NCBI GenBank assembly: GCA_003415625.1
Contig: PYIU01000001.1
Location: 7,380,210 to 7,444,209, forward strand
DNA length: 64,000 nt
Origin: Aquanectria penicillioides
Lineage: Eukaryota > Ascomycota > Sordariomycetes > Hypocreales > Nectriaceae
Reading direction: 5' to 3'
The notes under the pieces are model-generated. The model saw only the letters and a program-made list of their open reading frames with translations, did no database searches and had not been told where the DNA came from. This document shows positions 23,755-34,691 of the stretch, one piece after another; the first letter of the stretch is position 1, and each line of letters starts with the position of its first letter. Made by a program: the position numbers and the translations under genes.

Positions 23755-25812
23755 CTAATCAATCATCAGGAAACAGCCAGCGCATCTGCCATTAGATGCC
23801 TTAGCTACTATGACGATCATGAACTGATCTTTGGGAACTGTGGCTATTGTGGGGAATTTTTCGACCCTCTTCAGTCTTGACACGACGCCTTGCAGCAACC
23901 ACTTATCGCCAGTTACCGAGATCCCCTCAAATGGCTGCCCGTTGACAAATGCTACGACTGATGTCAGCCCAATCCCCGGGGTGCTGACTTCCACCGTGCC
24001 CGTTGCCAAGACCCTACGGATTTCGCTGCCGGGGGATTCTGCTTTCTCAAATTTACTCGACTCAATCTTGATCCATAGAGAGCCTCCTCTGGAGTTCTCT
24101 GGATGTGTAATAGACAAATCAATATCATCCGTAGGGATGGGGGGAGTGAGCGGCGGTGCCGTTCGCCTGTGAGAAGCCGCTTCGTATGCGTACGCGCATC
24201 GAAGCAGTTGGTCATCTGCCCACGCCTTGGAGCAAAATGTGATACCGACCGGCATCTTCTTGTCTTTCATGTCGCCCATTGGGACCGTTATGCAGGGAAT
24301 ACCAAGATGCTTGACGGCTCGACCGCCATTGGCATACTTGATGCCTTCTTGAAGAGCGTGCATCATGGACTCATAGTCCTCGTCAGAATTAGCGTAGGGC
24401 ACATCCCCATTTGTTGGGAACGCAACGAGGTCAAATCCATGGGTATCCATCCAGTCTTCGTATTGCACTTTTCGCATCGCTTGAAGAGCCTGGGCAGCCT
24501 GATCACATTCCGGAAGACTGTAAATATCTCCTGTTCGACGTCTCACGGCATCGAACATTTCAGGATACCTGACTTGGTTCTGTGCCTCAGTATGTTTGGA
24601 TGGATCATCCATGGGTGCGACAAGCGGATGGATACGGTCGGGATCGGCAGCCAGCAAGGTGGGATATTTTTCATCCCCGTTGGCTTTAAGAAAGTCATCC
24701 CAAGCCAGTGAGATCATCTCGCACCTTTCGGTGCTGACCCATTGGCTTGAAATTCCAGGAACATTGAGACTTTGCTCAGGGAAGTCCTTTTTGGTGTACA
24801 TCTCCAAAACAGGAAAATCGGACTCGATCACGGTAGCACCCAGGGCTTCCAGGTCAATCCGGGCTCGATCCCACAGCTCTTGTACAGATTCTGCGCAGAG
24901 CGTGGCAGGCTTTTCTCCCTTTCTACCAAGATAGCATTTTGGTACAGCGATTTTCTTCCCTTCCAGGGCTTTGGGGTCAGCCAGGTTGTTGTAGTTGGTA
25001 GGTCGTGTCTCAGACACTTTGGGGATAGAAACAAATTTTTGGTTACGCCAAAAGTCCAAACCTTGAGCGGCCTTCTCATCATCGGCGACGATGACATTTA
25101 AAACCTCGAACAAGTCTCGCATGGATCTCGTATGAGGCACGATTACATCGCACATTGGGTAGAGAGGCCATTGGCCTCGATTCGGGATAACGCCTGATGA
25201 AGGCGAGTAACCCACGAGAGCATTGTTTGACGCCGGAGACCGACCAGAGCTAACGGTTTCTCCAGCAAAGCCAAAAGCAGCGAAATTAGCAGTAGTGGAT
25301 GTTCCGCAGCCATTGGAAGAGCCAGACGCGTACGCGGTGGTAGAATATACTGGGTCATATGGACTTTCAGCTCTTCCATATAGCCCTCTCTGGGGTCCTC
25401 CGTCTGCCATAGGAGGCATGTTTGTCTTTCCAATGAGGACAGCTCCAGCCTTGCGGAGAGACTCCACGATTGCCGCATCTGATGAGGCAACAAGATCGGC
25501 AAAGGCAGGGGATCCAGCTGCGACGGTAAGGCCTTTGACTTTGAAGCTATCCTTGACGGTGAATGGGATTCCCTCGAGAGGTCGAGCTGGGAGTCCAGAT
25601 GCACGGTAGTCGTCTGAAGCCTGCGCCTCCTCAAACACGTGCGGGTTCACGATGCAGATTGAGTTGAGGGACGGCCCGCGACAATCGTATTTTCCGATGC
25701 GATGCAAATAAAGAGAAACCAGCTCCACGCTGGTTAGAGCTTTCGACTCAAGTGCCTGCTTTAGATCGCTGATGCTGGCCTCAACCAGGCTGAGAACATT
25801 TTTGCTGGGCAT
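23755..25812 (-). CDS. Amidase (amidase-signature family)
   Basis: Hydrolyses carboxamides to acid and ammonia or amine. Single uninterrupted frame of 685 residues from the ATG at 25812, unusual for this intron-rich neighbourhood. The Ser-cisSer-Lys triad can be placed: K87 in GIPFTVKDSF, the cis-serine around S165 in YASGSSNGCG, and the nucleophile at about S189 in AGETVSSGRSPASNN. The enzyme core ends near residue 570; the remaining C-terminal part of about 100 residues (from the segment SLWIKIESSKFEKAE) looks like an added beta-rich domain, as found in some fungal amidases annotated with a glutamyl-tRNA amidotransferase label. It is not a GatA orthologue: there is no mitochondrial presequence and the active-site spacing differs. 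Together with the transporter upstream it could feed amide-derived acids or amines into the neighbouring enzymes. Confidence 0.9.
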   Translation of the reverse strand: MPSKNVLSLVEASISDLKQALESKALTSVELVSLYLHRIGKYDCRGPSLNSICIVNPHVFEEAQASDDYRASGLPARPLEGIPFTVKDSFKVKGLTVAAGSPAFADLVASSDAAIVESLRKAGAVLIGKTNMPPMADGGPQRGLYGRAESPYDPVYSTTAYASGSSNGCGTSTTANFAAFGFAGETVSSGRSPASNNALVGYSPSSGVIPNRGQWPLYPMCDVIVPHTRSMRDLFEVLNVIVADDEKAAQGLDFWRNQKFVSIPKVSETRPTNYNNLADPKALEGKKIAVPKCYLGRKGEKPATLCAESVQELWDRARIDLEALGATVIESDFPVLEMYTKKDFPEQSLNVPGISSQWVSTERCEMISLAWDDFLKANGDEKYPTLLAADPDRIHPLVAPMDDPSKHTEAQNQVRYPEMFDAVRRRTGDIYSLPECDQAAQALQAMRKVQYEDWMDTHGFDLVAFPTNGDVPYANSDEDYESMMHALQEGIKYANGGRAVKHLGIPCITVPMGDMKDKKMPVGITFCSKAWADDQLLRCAYAYEAASHRRTAPPLTPPIPTDDIDLSITHPENSRGGSLWIKIESSKFEKAESPGSEIRRVLATGTVEVSTPGIGLTSVVAFVNGQPFEGISVTGDKWLLQGVVSRLKRVEKFPTIATVPKDQFMIVIVAKASNGRCAGCFLMID

Positions 25813-26446
25813 CTTGATGGTTTCTCAATAGCCTAACCGGGTAGGGAGTTGCCGGCAAGCACAACGGTTGGATTTATTCAATGAGTAAACAAAGATGAAT
25901 GAAGACTGAATGAAGGTAATTTTATTCAGCTCCGAAGCAAACAGCAGATTGCTCAATGTTTTATAGTCGAATCAATGACAATTTTTCAATGTTGAGCATT
26001 CTGTCAACGGTCTCCTGCTAGCCGCACGGAAGGTCGAGGCGCTTCCTGGGAGGGAAGTTCGAAGCGCTATCAGCATCGAGGCCTGAATGATGGTCATCAA
26101 CGCACCATTATTGACGCTGGTCGTGGTTGATTGGACAAAACCACACCGGCCGATACAAAAAATTAAACACTGGAATTTACCGACTATGCACCATGCGCTG
26201 CAACGCAAGCTGAAATTGAAGAACATATGCCCACTTGTGCCTAGACTAATTAGTTTGTGATAACGATAACCATGGGATAGACAGTTTGCCAGGGTGTCTA
26301 ACACTTCACAAGGACAAGTGGGGCGGCCGTTCAATTTAAATAAAAGGTTGAAGATGCCCATTAATTCAAGGCTTAGGTGTTTCATTATTTTCTTTCATCA
26401 TACGTATAAACAACAAATATCAACTTTTATTCGCTCAATGTCCTTT
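25813..26446. other. Intergenic region
   Basis: Lies between the start of the amidase and the end of the transporter, both on the minus strand. No gene recognised; the frames here have no family motif. Confidence 0.45.
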
Positions 26447-28051
26447 TTACTCGTCGCCCTCCATGTGGGCAGTCTTGTCCTTGGCAAGGAACTCCTGGGG
26501 CATGGCAATAGGTCGGTTCTTGGCGAACTTGACAGTAGACCACACAGAAGGAGAGTCCTTGAACAGGAGCTCAATCTCCTCCAGGTTGCGGCCCATGGTC
26601 TCAGGGAAGAAGAAGTAGACCGAGAAGGGAATACAGGCTGCGATGACGGCAAAGACAATGTAGTACTGCCATCCGATGGTGTTGATGGCGACAGGGGTGA
26701 CCATGACAACAATGAAGTTCCTATTGATTTGATCAGTACGTTGTCATATTTTTTTTCAAACACGTAGGATTGCATACCAGAGCCAGTGGTTGGCGGTCGA
26801 GATGGAAGACATGGCCATTCGGAGGCGGATGGGCGCAACCTCGGCACAGTACAAGAAGTTGGCACCGAGGAATCCGATGGGGACCCAAGTGTTGTAGAGG
26901 TAAATAAAGCAACCGGCGGCAACCATAGCGGTGTGGTTCTCCTTTCCGAACGAGGTGGTGATGGCAAGGGCAATCATGCAAGCAGACATACCGACACCGC
27001 TAACAATGAAGACGGCACGTCGGCCGAAGCGGTCAATGGTGAAGAAGGCCACGAAAGACGAGAGGAACTTCCAGGTGAGGGCACCTCCGGAAAGGATACG
27101 AGACATCTCGCTGCTCATGCCAAGGTTGGTCTGGAAGAGAACGGTAGCGTAGACACTGACCAGGTTGCTGCCGGACATTTGTTGGTAGAACTGGAGCAGG
27201 ATGCAGAGACAGAATCGGTAGAGGAGCTTCTCGTCGCCCATGGTAAGCATGTCGCGCAGCTTGGCTCCGCCGTGGCTGGTCTCCTCGAGAGAGTGCTCAA
27301 TCCCGGCAAGCTCGGCCTGGACTTCCAGAGCATCCTCAGGGAGGCCTCGGAGAGCAGAGATGACGTAGGCGGCTTCTTGCGAGCGGCTCTTGAGGACAAG
27401 CCAACGGGGACTCTCGGGGAGAGTGTAGACGCAGGCCATGATGATCAGCGAGAAGGCGACGGCAATGGCAATCGGTGGGCGCCAGGTGACAGGACCAGTG
27501 TGGAACTCGAAGAAGGCGAGGTCGATCCAAGATTCGAGCGTGTAGCCGAGGCACATGAACAAACCAGTAAGGACTACATGACGACCACGGTTCTTGGCAT
27601 CAGAGGTCTCACTCAGCCAGACAGGGACGATAGAACTCAATTGACCGACACCGAGACCGATGATGACTCTGCCGACGATGAACTGGGGGAGACCGAAAGA
27701 CGAGGCCTCGAGGATCTCGCCAATGAGGGAGCAGATGGCAGCGAAGAAGATGACATTTCGGCGACCAAATCTGTCGCCGGTGTAGGAGCAGGACAGCGAG
27801 CCGATAAGGGCGCCGATAACAAAGGTGGCAACAACGAAGCCCTGGAGGGTTGATTTCTTGCTCTTCTCGGATCCGGTGGTGTGGACGGTGTCGATCTGGG
27901 GAAAGGTCTTGACCCAGTCCTCTTCTGTCAAAAGGCCACCGATGCCGGCCTGGTTGTATCCGAAGACGACGAAGGAAGGGGCCACGATAAGAGCCAGCTG
28001 AAGGATGCTCAGCGACTTGCCGCTCGCACCGAGAAAGTTTGCCTGCGACAT
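26447..28051 (-). CDS. MFS transporter, sugar-porter family
   Basis: Twelve-helix plasma-membrane symporter. Exons are 28051-26778 and 26720-26447 (intron of 57 nt), giving 515 residues. Sugar-porter signatures are visible: GDRFGRRNVIF between helices 2 and 3, GRVIIGLGVGQLSSIVPVWL with the helix 4 motif, PESPRWLVLKSR before the central loop, QQMSGSNLVSVYATVLF in helix 7, DRFGRRAVFIVSG between helices 8 and 9, and FFFPETMGRNLEEIELLF after helix 12. The loop SEKSKKSTLQGF replaces the usual extracellular segment. Substrate specificity is not deducible. Same strand as the amidase, about 630 bp upstream of it. The frame is intact. Confidence 0.92.
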
Positions 28052-29952
28052 GGTTCCAAAATATCAGTCGTGTTTGCGATGAAGATGGATAGACAAACGG
28101 ATAGACAGACACGAATTACACCTCGACACGGCCGCGGGGAACCTCATATAAACTTCTTTCACCTCCGCACTATGGAGGCAGGCCCTTTGCGGAGCCCCAT
28201 GGGAATTACAAGGGCATTGCCCTTCGCAATGGGGCACGAGTCGCCAATGGACGCTCGGGCTTAACCAGCATCATGAGGCAAATACTCGGCAATGCTGTTG
28301 GTTGAAGTCAGGTGCCTGGAGGTTTGGTGGACATCGGCCTCGAGGGAAGCCAGCATGTCAGGATTGCGGTTGCAACAACGGGCGTTGTGATGGGTCGGCT
28401 AGACGGCACGGTGGTTTCTCGGGGCTTCTTCGCCATGTGGATATAGATTCGTCATGGAGACCATGGGTAGATAACTGGATCTCCGAGCGCGTGCGAGCTG
28501 ACTGCCGGAGAGAAAGCGAAAATAGCGCAAAAAGGTCCCTTTATGAAACAGAATTAGAGTAGAATTTAGGGTGACCGCTGATCATTGGATTTTCTTTTTC
28601 TCCTCCTCCCCTCGCGCCCTTGTACGAGAGTGAAGCAGGTATGACGGAGTTTTGCCGTTTTATCGGGGAGTCCGTGACATGAGGCCGCAAAAAGTTTGCA
28701 GCAAGCCCACATTAAAAAAACGGCTGATGTTGTTCTTTGGCCTGTGCTTGTCTGATTCACTCGGTCTATTCGGCCATTCGGGCCCTCGCTTTCTGGCAAA
28801 ACAGGCGCCATGACAACTCCATGCTGCTTCATTCAGGCTTAATTGAATTTCGCCTGACAGAAAACGTTGAACCCGGGCCAAAGTGTCCCGAGACGAGGCG
28901 TCGGCCAAGCTTTGTGAGTGACGTCGTACCGGCAGTGGGAAAAGATGCCTGTCTAGTGCGGCTCTTAAAAGCCGCATCTGCATGCCGTGTGGGTCGTAAC
29001 GTAGGGGGCGTCCCTGTCCCTGATAACAGGGCTGCTGAATCTTGGCATTCCAACGTCAACGGCTTCACGTCGGGTTTGTGCCTGTTCAAGTGTTGAGGAA
29101 GTGAAATAGGGAGTGGACTAGCCGTCCTGTTCGCAGCCTCAAAGGATCTCAAAGGGACAAAACGAGGCATGGCCGAGTATAGACCCGTGGCACCATGAAC
29201 GGGATTTTCCCGTTTCGGAGTGTTGGACCCCCGGGAGGCTCACCAAGTCATCTCGCTCCATCGTGCTTAGGCCCTGTGATTCCCCTTGACACGATAACCC
29301 ACTCTTCTTACATAGCATGTGGACTTACCCCCCCCCCCCCCCCACACGTGTGCGGCAGATTGCGTGCTGACCCGCCTGAGAGAGACGGAGAGGCTTCTGC
29401 AGAATAAACATCTGTGGCAAGAAGCTTGCAAGCGGAAGTGCGGGTTTGGGAAACTCGGAGGACGGCGAGCCGCAGCGCTTCCGCTCCCGCTCCCCCTCAC
29501 TGAATATGGCCTTATACAGCACGCAACGCAACACCCGCGCTTATCGGTCGGCTGCACATGCCATGTACACATGCACACACCGCCCTCGTGCTTAACCCAG
29601 GATTTTCATCTTCGGTTGAAGCATCGCGTAAGGCCGATGGCGGAGCTAACCGCCCGGAAGCTCCGCAATATCCGGCTCATCAGCCTGTTTTCATCAGCAA
29701 GACTTGGGACATGGCAAGAGCTCGGATCTCAACGCACACAAAAGCACAGTTCCTCTTAGCAATCGACTCTGTAAAATCTATTTACTTGAAGAATGTCTAG
29801 CTAAAAGCGTACAGCTATGGACAATTATGATACAGTAAGCCCCATTAGCAATCCACCAACCGACCCCAACCCCAACACACCCCTTTCTAACCCCGCTCCC
29901 GTATTGTGATGGGCCCTCCCTGGAAGGCCCAGCCACTGGTTCGTCCCGCTCC
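28052..29952. other. Long intergenic region with a C16 tract
   Basis: About 1.9 kb with no convincing gene. It holds the transporter promoter (near 28052) and the 3' flank of the polygalacturonase. A run of 16 C stands at 29328-29343. Overlapping open frames on both strands at 28.7-29.7 kb have no recognisable motifs and look like chance frames in GC-rich DNA. Confidence 0.45.
29328..29343. repeat. Homopolymer tract of 16 C
   Basis: Sixteen consecutive C bases in intergenic DNA, followed by ACACGTGTG. Length in the real genome may vary or be misread. Confidence 0.8.
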
Positions 29953-31415
29953 TTAGGCCGGGCATCCAGAAGAGGGATAGTTGCAGCTGCCACCCGAGCT
30001 GCCTCCGGTGATGCTGACGCCGGTGTAGGTAAAGTCGGAGCACGAGCCATCGCCGCAGAGAACATAATAGTTGTAGGCGCTGCCGGTGGCGGTTCCGGTC
30101 ACGTCCTCGAAGGTGATGCCGGTGATGCTCACGCCGTTGGTGGGCTCGCCAGTTGGGCCGCCGTTGAGGTAGTCCTGCTGGATGTCGAGGCCGTACTTGG
30201 TGATGCCGGACATGGTCACGTTGCGGTAGGTAACATTGGCAACAGAGCCGGTGGTGCCGCTGTTGGTCTTGATGCGGACTCCGTTCTGGCTCTCCAGGAC
30301 CTGGGCGTTGGCGAACGTGACACCGTCAACGGTGTTGTTGCTCTTGCCACCGATGGAGCCGATGCTGAGACCGTGACCTCCGTAGCAGTAGATGCCGTCG
30401 ACGACGATGTTGGAGCCGGATGTGACGGCAACGCAATCGTCCTGGTTGTGGACCCAGATGTTGCTCATGGTCACGGTGTCCGAGGACGAGATGTCGAAGC
30501 CGTCGGTGTTGTGGGCAGCGGGGTCGCCATCGCTGCTGGAGTTGGGCTCGTCGCCATCGGAGTTGTCCAGAGTCAGGTCACTGACGTCGAGGTCGTAGTT
30601 ACCGTTGATGTAGAAGCAGTGAGTGGGCCAGTTCTTAATGTTCAGGCCAGTGAGCTTGGAGTTGTACGTCTTCTTGACGACGATGAAATGGTCGGGCCTG
30701 AAACGAAACGAATTAGCGCTACCAATCGGCGAATTTTTTATTTTTTTTTGGGACGTAAAGGGGGAAATAATTACTTGGCGCTGCCACCGTTAGAACCCTG
30801 GCCATCCCAGTAGGCCGCGCCGTTGCCGTCAATGACATGGCCCTCGGCGCCCTTGATGGTGATGCTGTGGCCGGAGATCACAACGGGGTCAAAGTCCTCG
30901 TCGGCAGTGGTTCCGAACGAGGTGGTTCCGGCAAAGGTCACGACGGCGCCGGTCTGCAGGCTCTGGAGATCCAGAGTGGACGAGGCGGGCATGGACAGGT
31001 CGGACAGGACAATGTCCGTGCAGCTGGCCACGGCAGACGAGAGCTGCGCGTACTCGGTGACGGTGCAGGCATTCGCATCAACGACAGCGGTGGTGGAGTC
31101 GGACGCGGGGGTGGACTCGGCCGCCGAGGTCTCAACGGCGGAGGACTCGGCCTCGGAGGGCGTCTCAACAGCGGAGGGCGTCTCGACAGCCGAAGCCGTA
31201 TCGATAAACGAGGACCGGACAGCAGTCACGAGAGTGGAAAATGGAGTGCCCACAGACGGCGTCTTAGAGCCGACCTGGGGAGTGAAGACGGTTGGGACGG
31301 CCGGAGTGGACGCGGCGCCGGTAGGAGTTCCAGCTCCAGCTCCAGCTCCAGATCCACCACAGGCCGAGCCCAGGACAGACGGCACAGCCGCCGCAACAAG
31401 GAAGAATGACTTCAT
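29953..31415 (-). CDS. Endopolygalacturonase, GH28, secreted
   Basis: Hydrolyses alpha-1,4 links of pectic polygalacturonate outside the cell. Exons are 31415-30775 and 30697-29953, giving 461 residues. A signal peptide (MKSFFLVAAAVPSVLGSA) is followed by a low-complexity Gly/Ala, Ser/Thr/Pro/Glu-rich stretch up to about residue 110 with repeats of the type SAVETPS, longer than in ordinary endo-PGs. The GH28 core carries HNTDGFDISSS (catalytic Asp), NQDDCVAVTSG (Asp pair), YGGHGLSIGSIGG (His) and VRIKTNSGTTG (Arg-Ile-Lys); all four catalytic motifs are complete. The extension could be an O-glycosylated linker that tethers or spaces the enzyme at the wall; this is inference. No frame defects. 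Confidence 0.95.
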
Positions 31416-32056
31416 AGCGAGCGAAGGAGAATAAGAATAAGCAGCAATATAAAAAGAGCGAATGGCAAGCGGAACTGAGCAGCTGAAAATAAAGAACGAA
31501 AGAAAGAACAATGCGTCAATGCAACCAAACGGTCCTTGACGTTGCAAGATGTCGATTTCAGTTATATCGAGTCTGGACGGAACTCGGCACCGCGCCCCAC
31601 TAAAAACGGCCGGGGATGGAGGCTTGAATGGGTTGGTTTCCCATGTCATAACGGCGCAAAAAACGCGTATCGAAGCCCCTGTGTAATCATTGCCTCCCTT
31701 AATCCTGTTTCAACATATGCGCCGGACCTCCGTTATTCCCTATAATGACGGTTCCTGGCGGTGTTTTTCCAACCCACGAATCAGCGCCGCCCTGCCCGCT
31801 GCGTGAGAGTTTGCCTTTGCAAAGTCAATGCACCCCGGATTCGAACTGCAAAATTTGTCACCGACTGTCGCAATTTAATTCTGTAGTGAGACATTTTTTT
31901 TTCCCCTCATTGTTACGGTCGCAGTACAAACTATGCTTAATGTTTACAGTTTCAATCTTGGCGAACTGATGACGGATGCTCATGAACAAGATTGATGGAG
32001 GCGTTCTCCCCACCCCCCTACGCGTATCCCCGAAGCGCACTATACCCCACAGCCCC
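31416..32056. other. Intergenic region with polygalacturonase promoter
   Basis: Contains a minus-strand TATA-like stretch at about 31446-31453, some 35 bp upstream of the start codon. No gene recognised. Confidence 0.4.
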
Positions 32057-33166
32057 TCAAGCGTCAATTTCCTCGACTTGAATCCCCAGATTTCCCCCTG
32101 CAGCCCGGATAGCAGCCTCGTCGAATGGTTCGGCCTCTTCTGGCAGCACGAAGCTGGCGAATGGGGAACCGGCGGTCTGAATCAGCTCCTCGATGCCCCG
32201 TCCGTTGGTAAACGAGATGAATCGGACAAAACGGCTTCCGAAATCCAGGGTAAAGGCCTGGCCGGCTGCCAGCACCACCGTCTGTCCCTCTCTCACCGTG
32301 TTCCACTCCTTTTCGCCCTGGGTCTTTACCTTGAGCAGGCCTTCGAACACGCAGAAGCAGTGGTCAACCGTGGGGAAGGTGAACCATCGGTTGAGCGAGG
32401 ACTTTCCGTAGAGGCTGGATGATTCGATGCTGGAGATGGCAAACTTTCCGCTGCACTGTGAAGCGTTGATGAATGGCCGTGACATGACACCTCCGAGCAG
32501 CCATCGTGGGCCCGTGTTGGCGCGAAGGAAGTAGGGCTCCAGGGGTCCCGGGAGTGTGTTTTCTGTGTCCAGCCACTCGCCAACCTCTGGGGGTTGATAG
32601 TCGCGCTTGAAGTGGACGTCGAACCGATCCTTGGCCGCCATGACCTTGGGGATCAGAAGCTCACGCAGGTCGCGGTCATCGTTCTCGGGGAGGATAAGGC
32701 CTGCATATGTCTCGCCGACGTATCTGAAGAAGTCGATCCAGTCACCTGGCGCGATGAGACCCAGCGTCTCGGTGTGGGGTCCGAGGAGTTCGGGGTTGTG
32801 GATGATTTTCTGCGCCCCATGTTAGAAAAGATGGATTATCGATCTAGGGTAGTAGCCACTCACGGGTGGGACGTAGGCAAAGTCGCCCGGTCCCATGATT
32901 CTGCACTTGTCTCCGTTCCACAGCTTGAGGTAGCCCTTGGTGACGAGGAAGACGTCGTGGGCTTCGTTGTGCCAGTGGAAACCAGGGGCGTCAGATAGAA
33001 CGGCGCCGCTCTGGAAGACGGCGATGCCGCCATCGGTCTGTTTTGAGGAGGCTAGGATGCGAAATGCGCCCTTGCTGCCGGGGATGGTGATGCGCTCGCC
33101 CTCGAGCTGGTCGATGATGTAGTTTGTACGGGCATCGGGCGGGGTTGTATGTACGGGAATGCTCAT
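32057..33166 (-). CDS. Quercetin 2,3-dioxygenase-like bicupin protein
   Basis: Two-cupin metal dioxygenase type, related to bacterial YxaG-like and fungal intracellular quercetinases that open the flavonol ring. Exons are 33166-32864 and 32809-32057, giving 351 residues. The N-terminal cupin shows the metal motif in GFHWHNEAHDVFLVTKG, followed by GPGDFAYVPP and, right after the splice junction, KIIHNPELLGPH with the later histidine. In place of the classical HxHxxxxE glutamate an aspartate stands here. The C-terminal cupin (FTFPTVDHCFCVFEGLLKVK) lacks an HxH pair and is probably not a metal site. There is no signal peptide. The true substrate may be another aromatic; a flavonol role is inferred from family only. 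Confidence 0.88.
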
Positions 33167-33609
33167 TTTGGATGTGGGAGACTGGGACTGGAATATTTCA
33201 AAGCAAAGATTTCAATTCGCAGAGTTTCAATTGCTCGCTGGAAGGAAGGGCTTGGGGGGTTTGACTTGGGCTCTTCAACGACGCTAGCCAAAGCATATAA
33301 GTAGTTGAAGACTCGGGTATCTTCCCCATGATATCACCCATTGTTTCCATGCGGGCGGAATGTGGGGTTGGGCCACGCGCCGCAAACTCAAGATGGATGC
33401 CATGATGCGGACATCCCGAGCGTCTTGGAGTCGCGACTCGGAATTCCCGCCCCACCAACGCTAGACAGGGCCGCGACGCTCCCCCGCACTGAATGAAGTC
33501 GACAATGTTCAAGTCAAAGACGGCATGTCAAGGCGGTTTGAGCTGTGCTCGCGATTTGTCCTATTCTTTTGGCAGTTACCACCCCGGACCCGACATACCG
33601 CGCACCAAG

Positions 33610-34691
33610 ATGGGGGTTCCTGATTCATTCAGAAGTGTTTACAAAGTTGTTGCAAAACAGGAGATTGATGCAGACATCTATCTCCCCCAGTCCAAGGATG
33701 GCGAGAACAACAAGTCGCACCCCATTGGTGGGTCAAGTGTCTATACTTCAATGGCCATGTTGGTCGCTAACAATCTTTATACAGTGATTAACATCCATGG
33801 GGGCGCCTTCATGCTTGGATCGTCCAAGATGGTCAACAAGGACCAAGTTATGGATTGTTTAGAGCGAAATTGGATCGTTGTCGTTCCCAACCACCGCTTG
33901 TGTCCTCAGGTAAACCTATTGGAAGGGCCAATGAAAGATTGTCGCGATCTCTTGGCTTGGATTTATTCCGGAGGCTTGCAGGAGTCCATCTCTGCACATA
34001 CAGCCGTTTCCTACCCGCTTGATTTGGATCATGTATTTGGGTTTGGTACGTCGTCTGGCGGAACACTTGCACTGAGCTTGGTAAGTGCGGTATCAATTGC
34101 GGATGGAATGGAGTTAGAATCATAGCTAACAGTCCATCCCAGGGTTTTGGAGTGCCTCGCCCGGTTGCCGGCATTTTCGACATGTATGGCCCCAGCAACT
34201 TCTCGGACGCATTCTGGACGACGGACCTTTCCGAAGTGGCATCAAAACTTCCCAGTGGCCTTTCTAAAGAATTTCTCAACCGGATCTTTGATGAAGATCC
34301 AGTGCCAATCACCGGGGGTGTATCACTCGAGGGCCAGGCAGGGCCGCCTGATTTTAGCGATCCACGACAGGCCTATGCGCTCACGCAAATCGCGAGCGGA
34401 AATGTGATGAATGCGATTTTCCCTTCAGGAGATTGGGACGAGGTTGATCCTGCGCGGAATGTTACCTCCTCTTTCCCACCGACTTTTATTGCTCACGGCG
34501 ATGAGGACAAGATGGTGCCGCTGTATCTGAGCAAGGGCTTGTATTCTACGCTCTTGGAGCAGGGAGTCAAATGTAAATTGCAGGAAATCCCAGGAGAAGG
34601 GCATACGTTTGCGGCGAAGATGCAAGTTGGATCGCGGACGTGGAATCTTCAGCGACTGGGCTTTGATTTCCTAGAGAGCCTGATACAATAA
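33610..34691 (+). CDS. HSL-type alpha/beta hydrolase (abhydrolase_3), second copy in the window
   Basis: Predicted intracellular esterase. Exons are 33610-33727, 33785-34080 and 34143-34691, giving 320 residues. The ATG at 33610 is preferred over an upstream in-frame ATG (33493), because the protein then begins MGVPDSFRSVYKVVAKQEID, like known relatives. Motifs: INIHGGAFMLGSSKM (oxyanion hole), FGTSSGGTLALSL (nucleophile Ser, with GTSSG where GDSAG is more common), IAHGDEDKMVPLYL (Asp) and EIPGEGHTFAAKM (His). Only distantly similar to the hydrolase at 5617. The next gene upstream is the bicupin dioxygenase, with the starts divergent about 440 bp apart. Confidence 0.85.

Noticed and set aside
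23755..25812. Naming the amidase as GatA of the glutamyl-tRNA amidotransferase
   Set aside because: No mitochondrial targeting, a long extra C-terminal domain, and active-site text of the fungal general amidase type.
26786..27853. 355-codon plus-strand open frame
   Set aside because: Antisense shadow of the sugar-porter gene; acidic and Gly-rich low-complexity text without family features.
30823..31434. Plus-strand frames of 190-203 codons
   Set aside because: Antisense shadows of the low-complexity polygalacturonase N-terminus.
31800..31870. B-box-like GCAGTTCGAATCC on the minus strand, suggesting a tRNA
   Set aside because: The bases flanking the TTCGAAT loop cannot form a T-stem, and no A box or acceptor stem is found.
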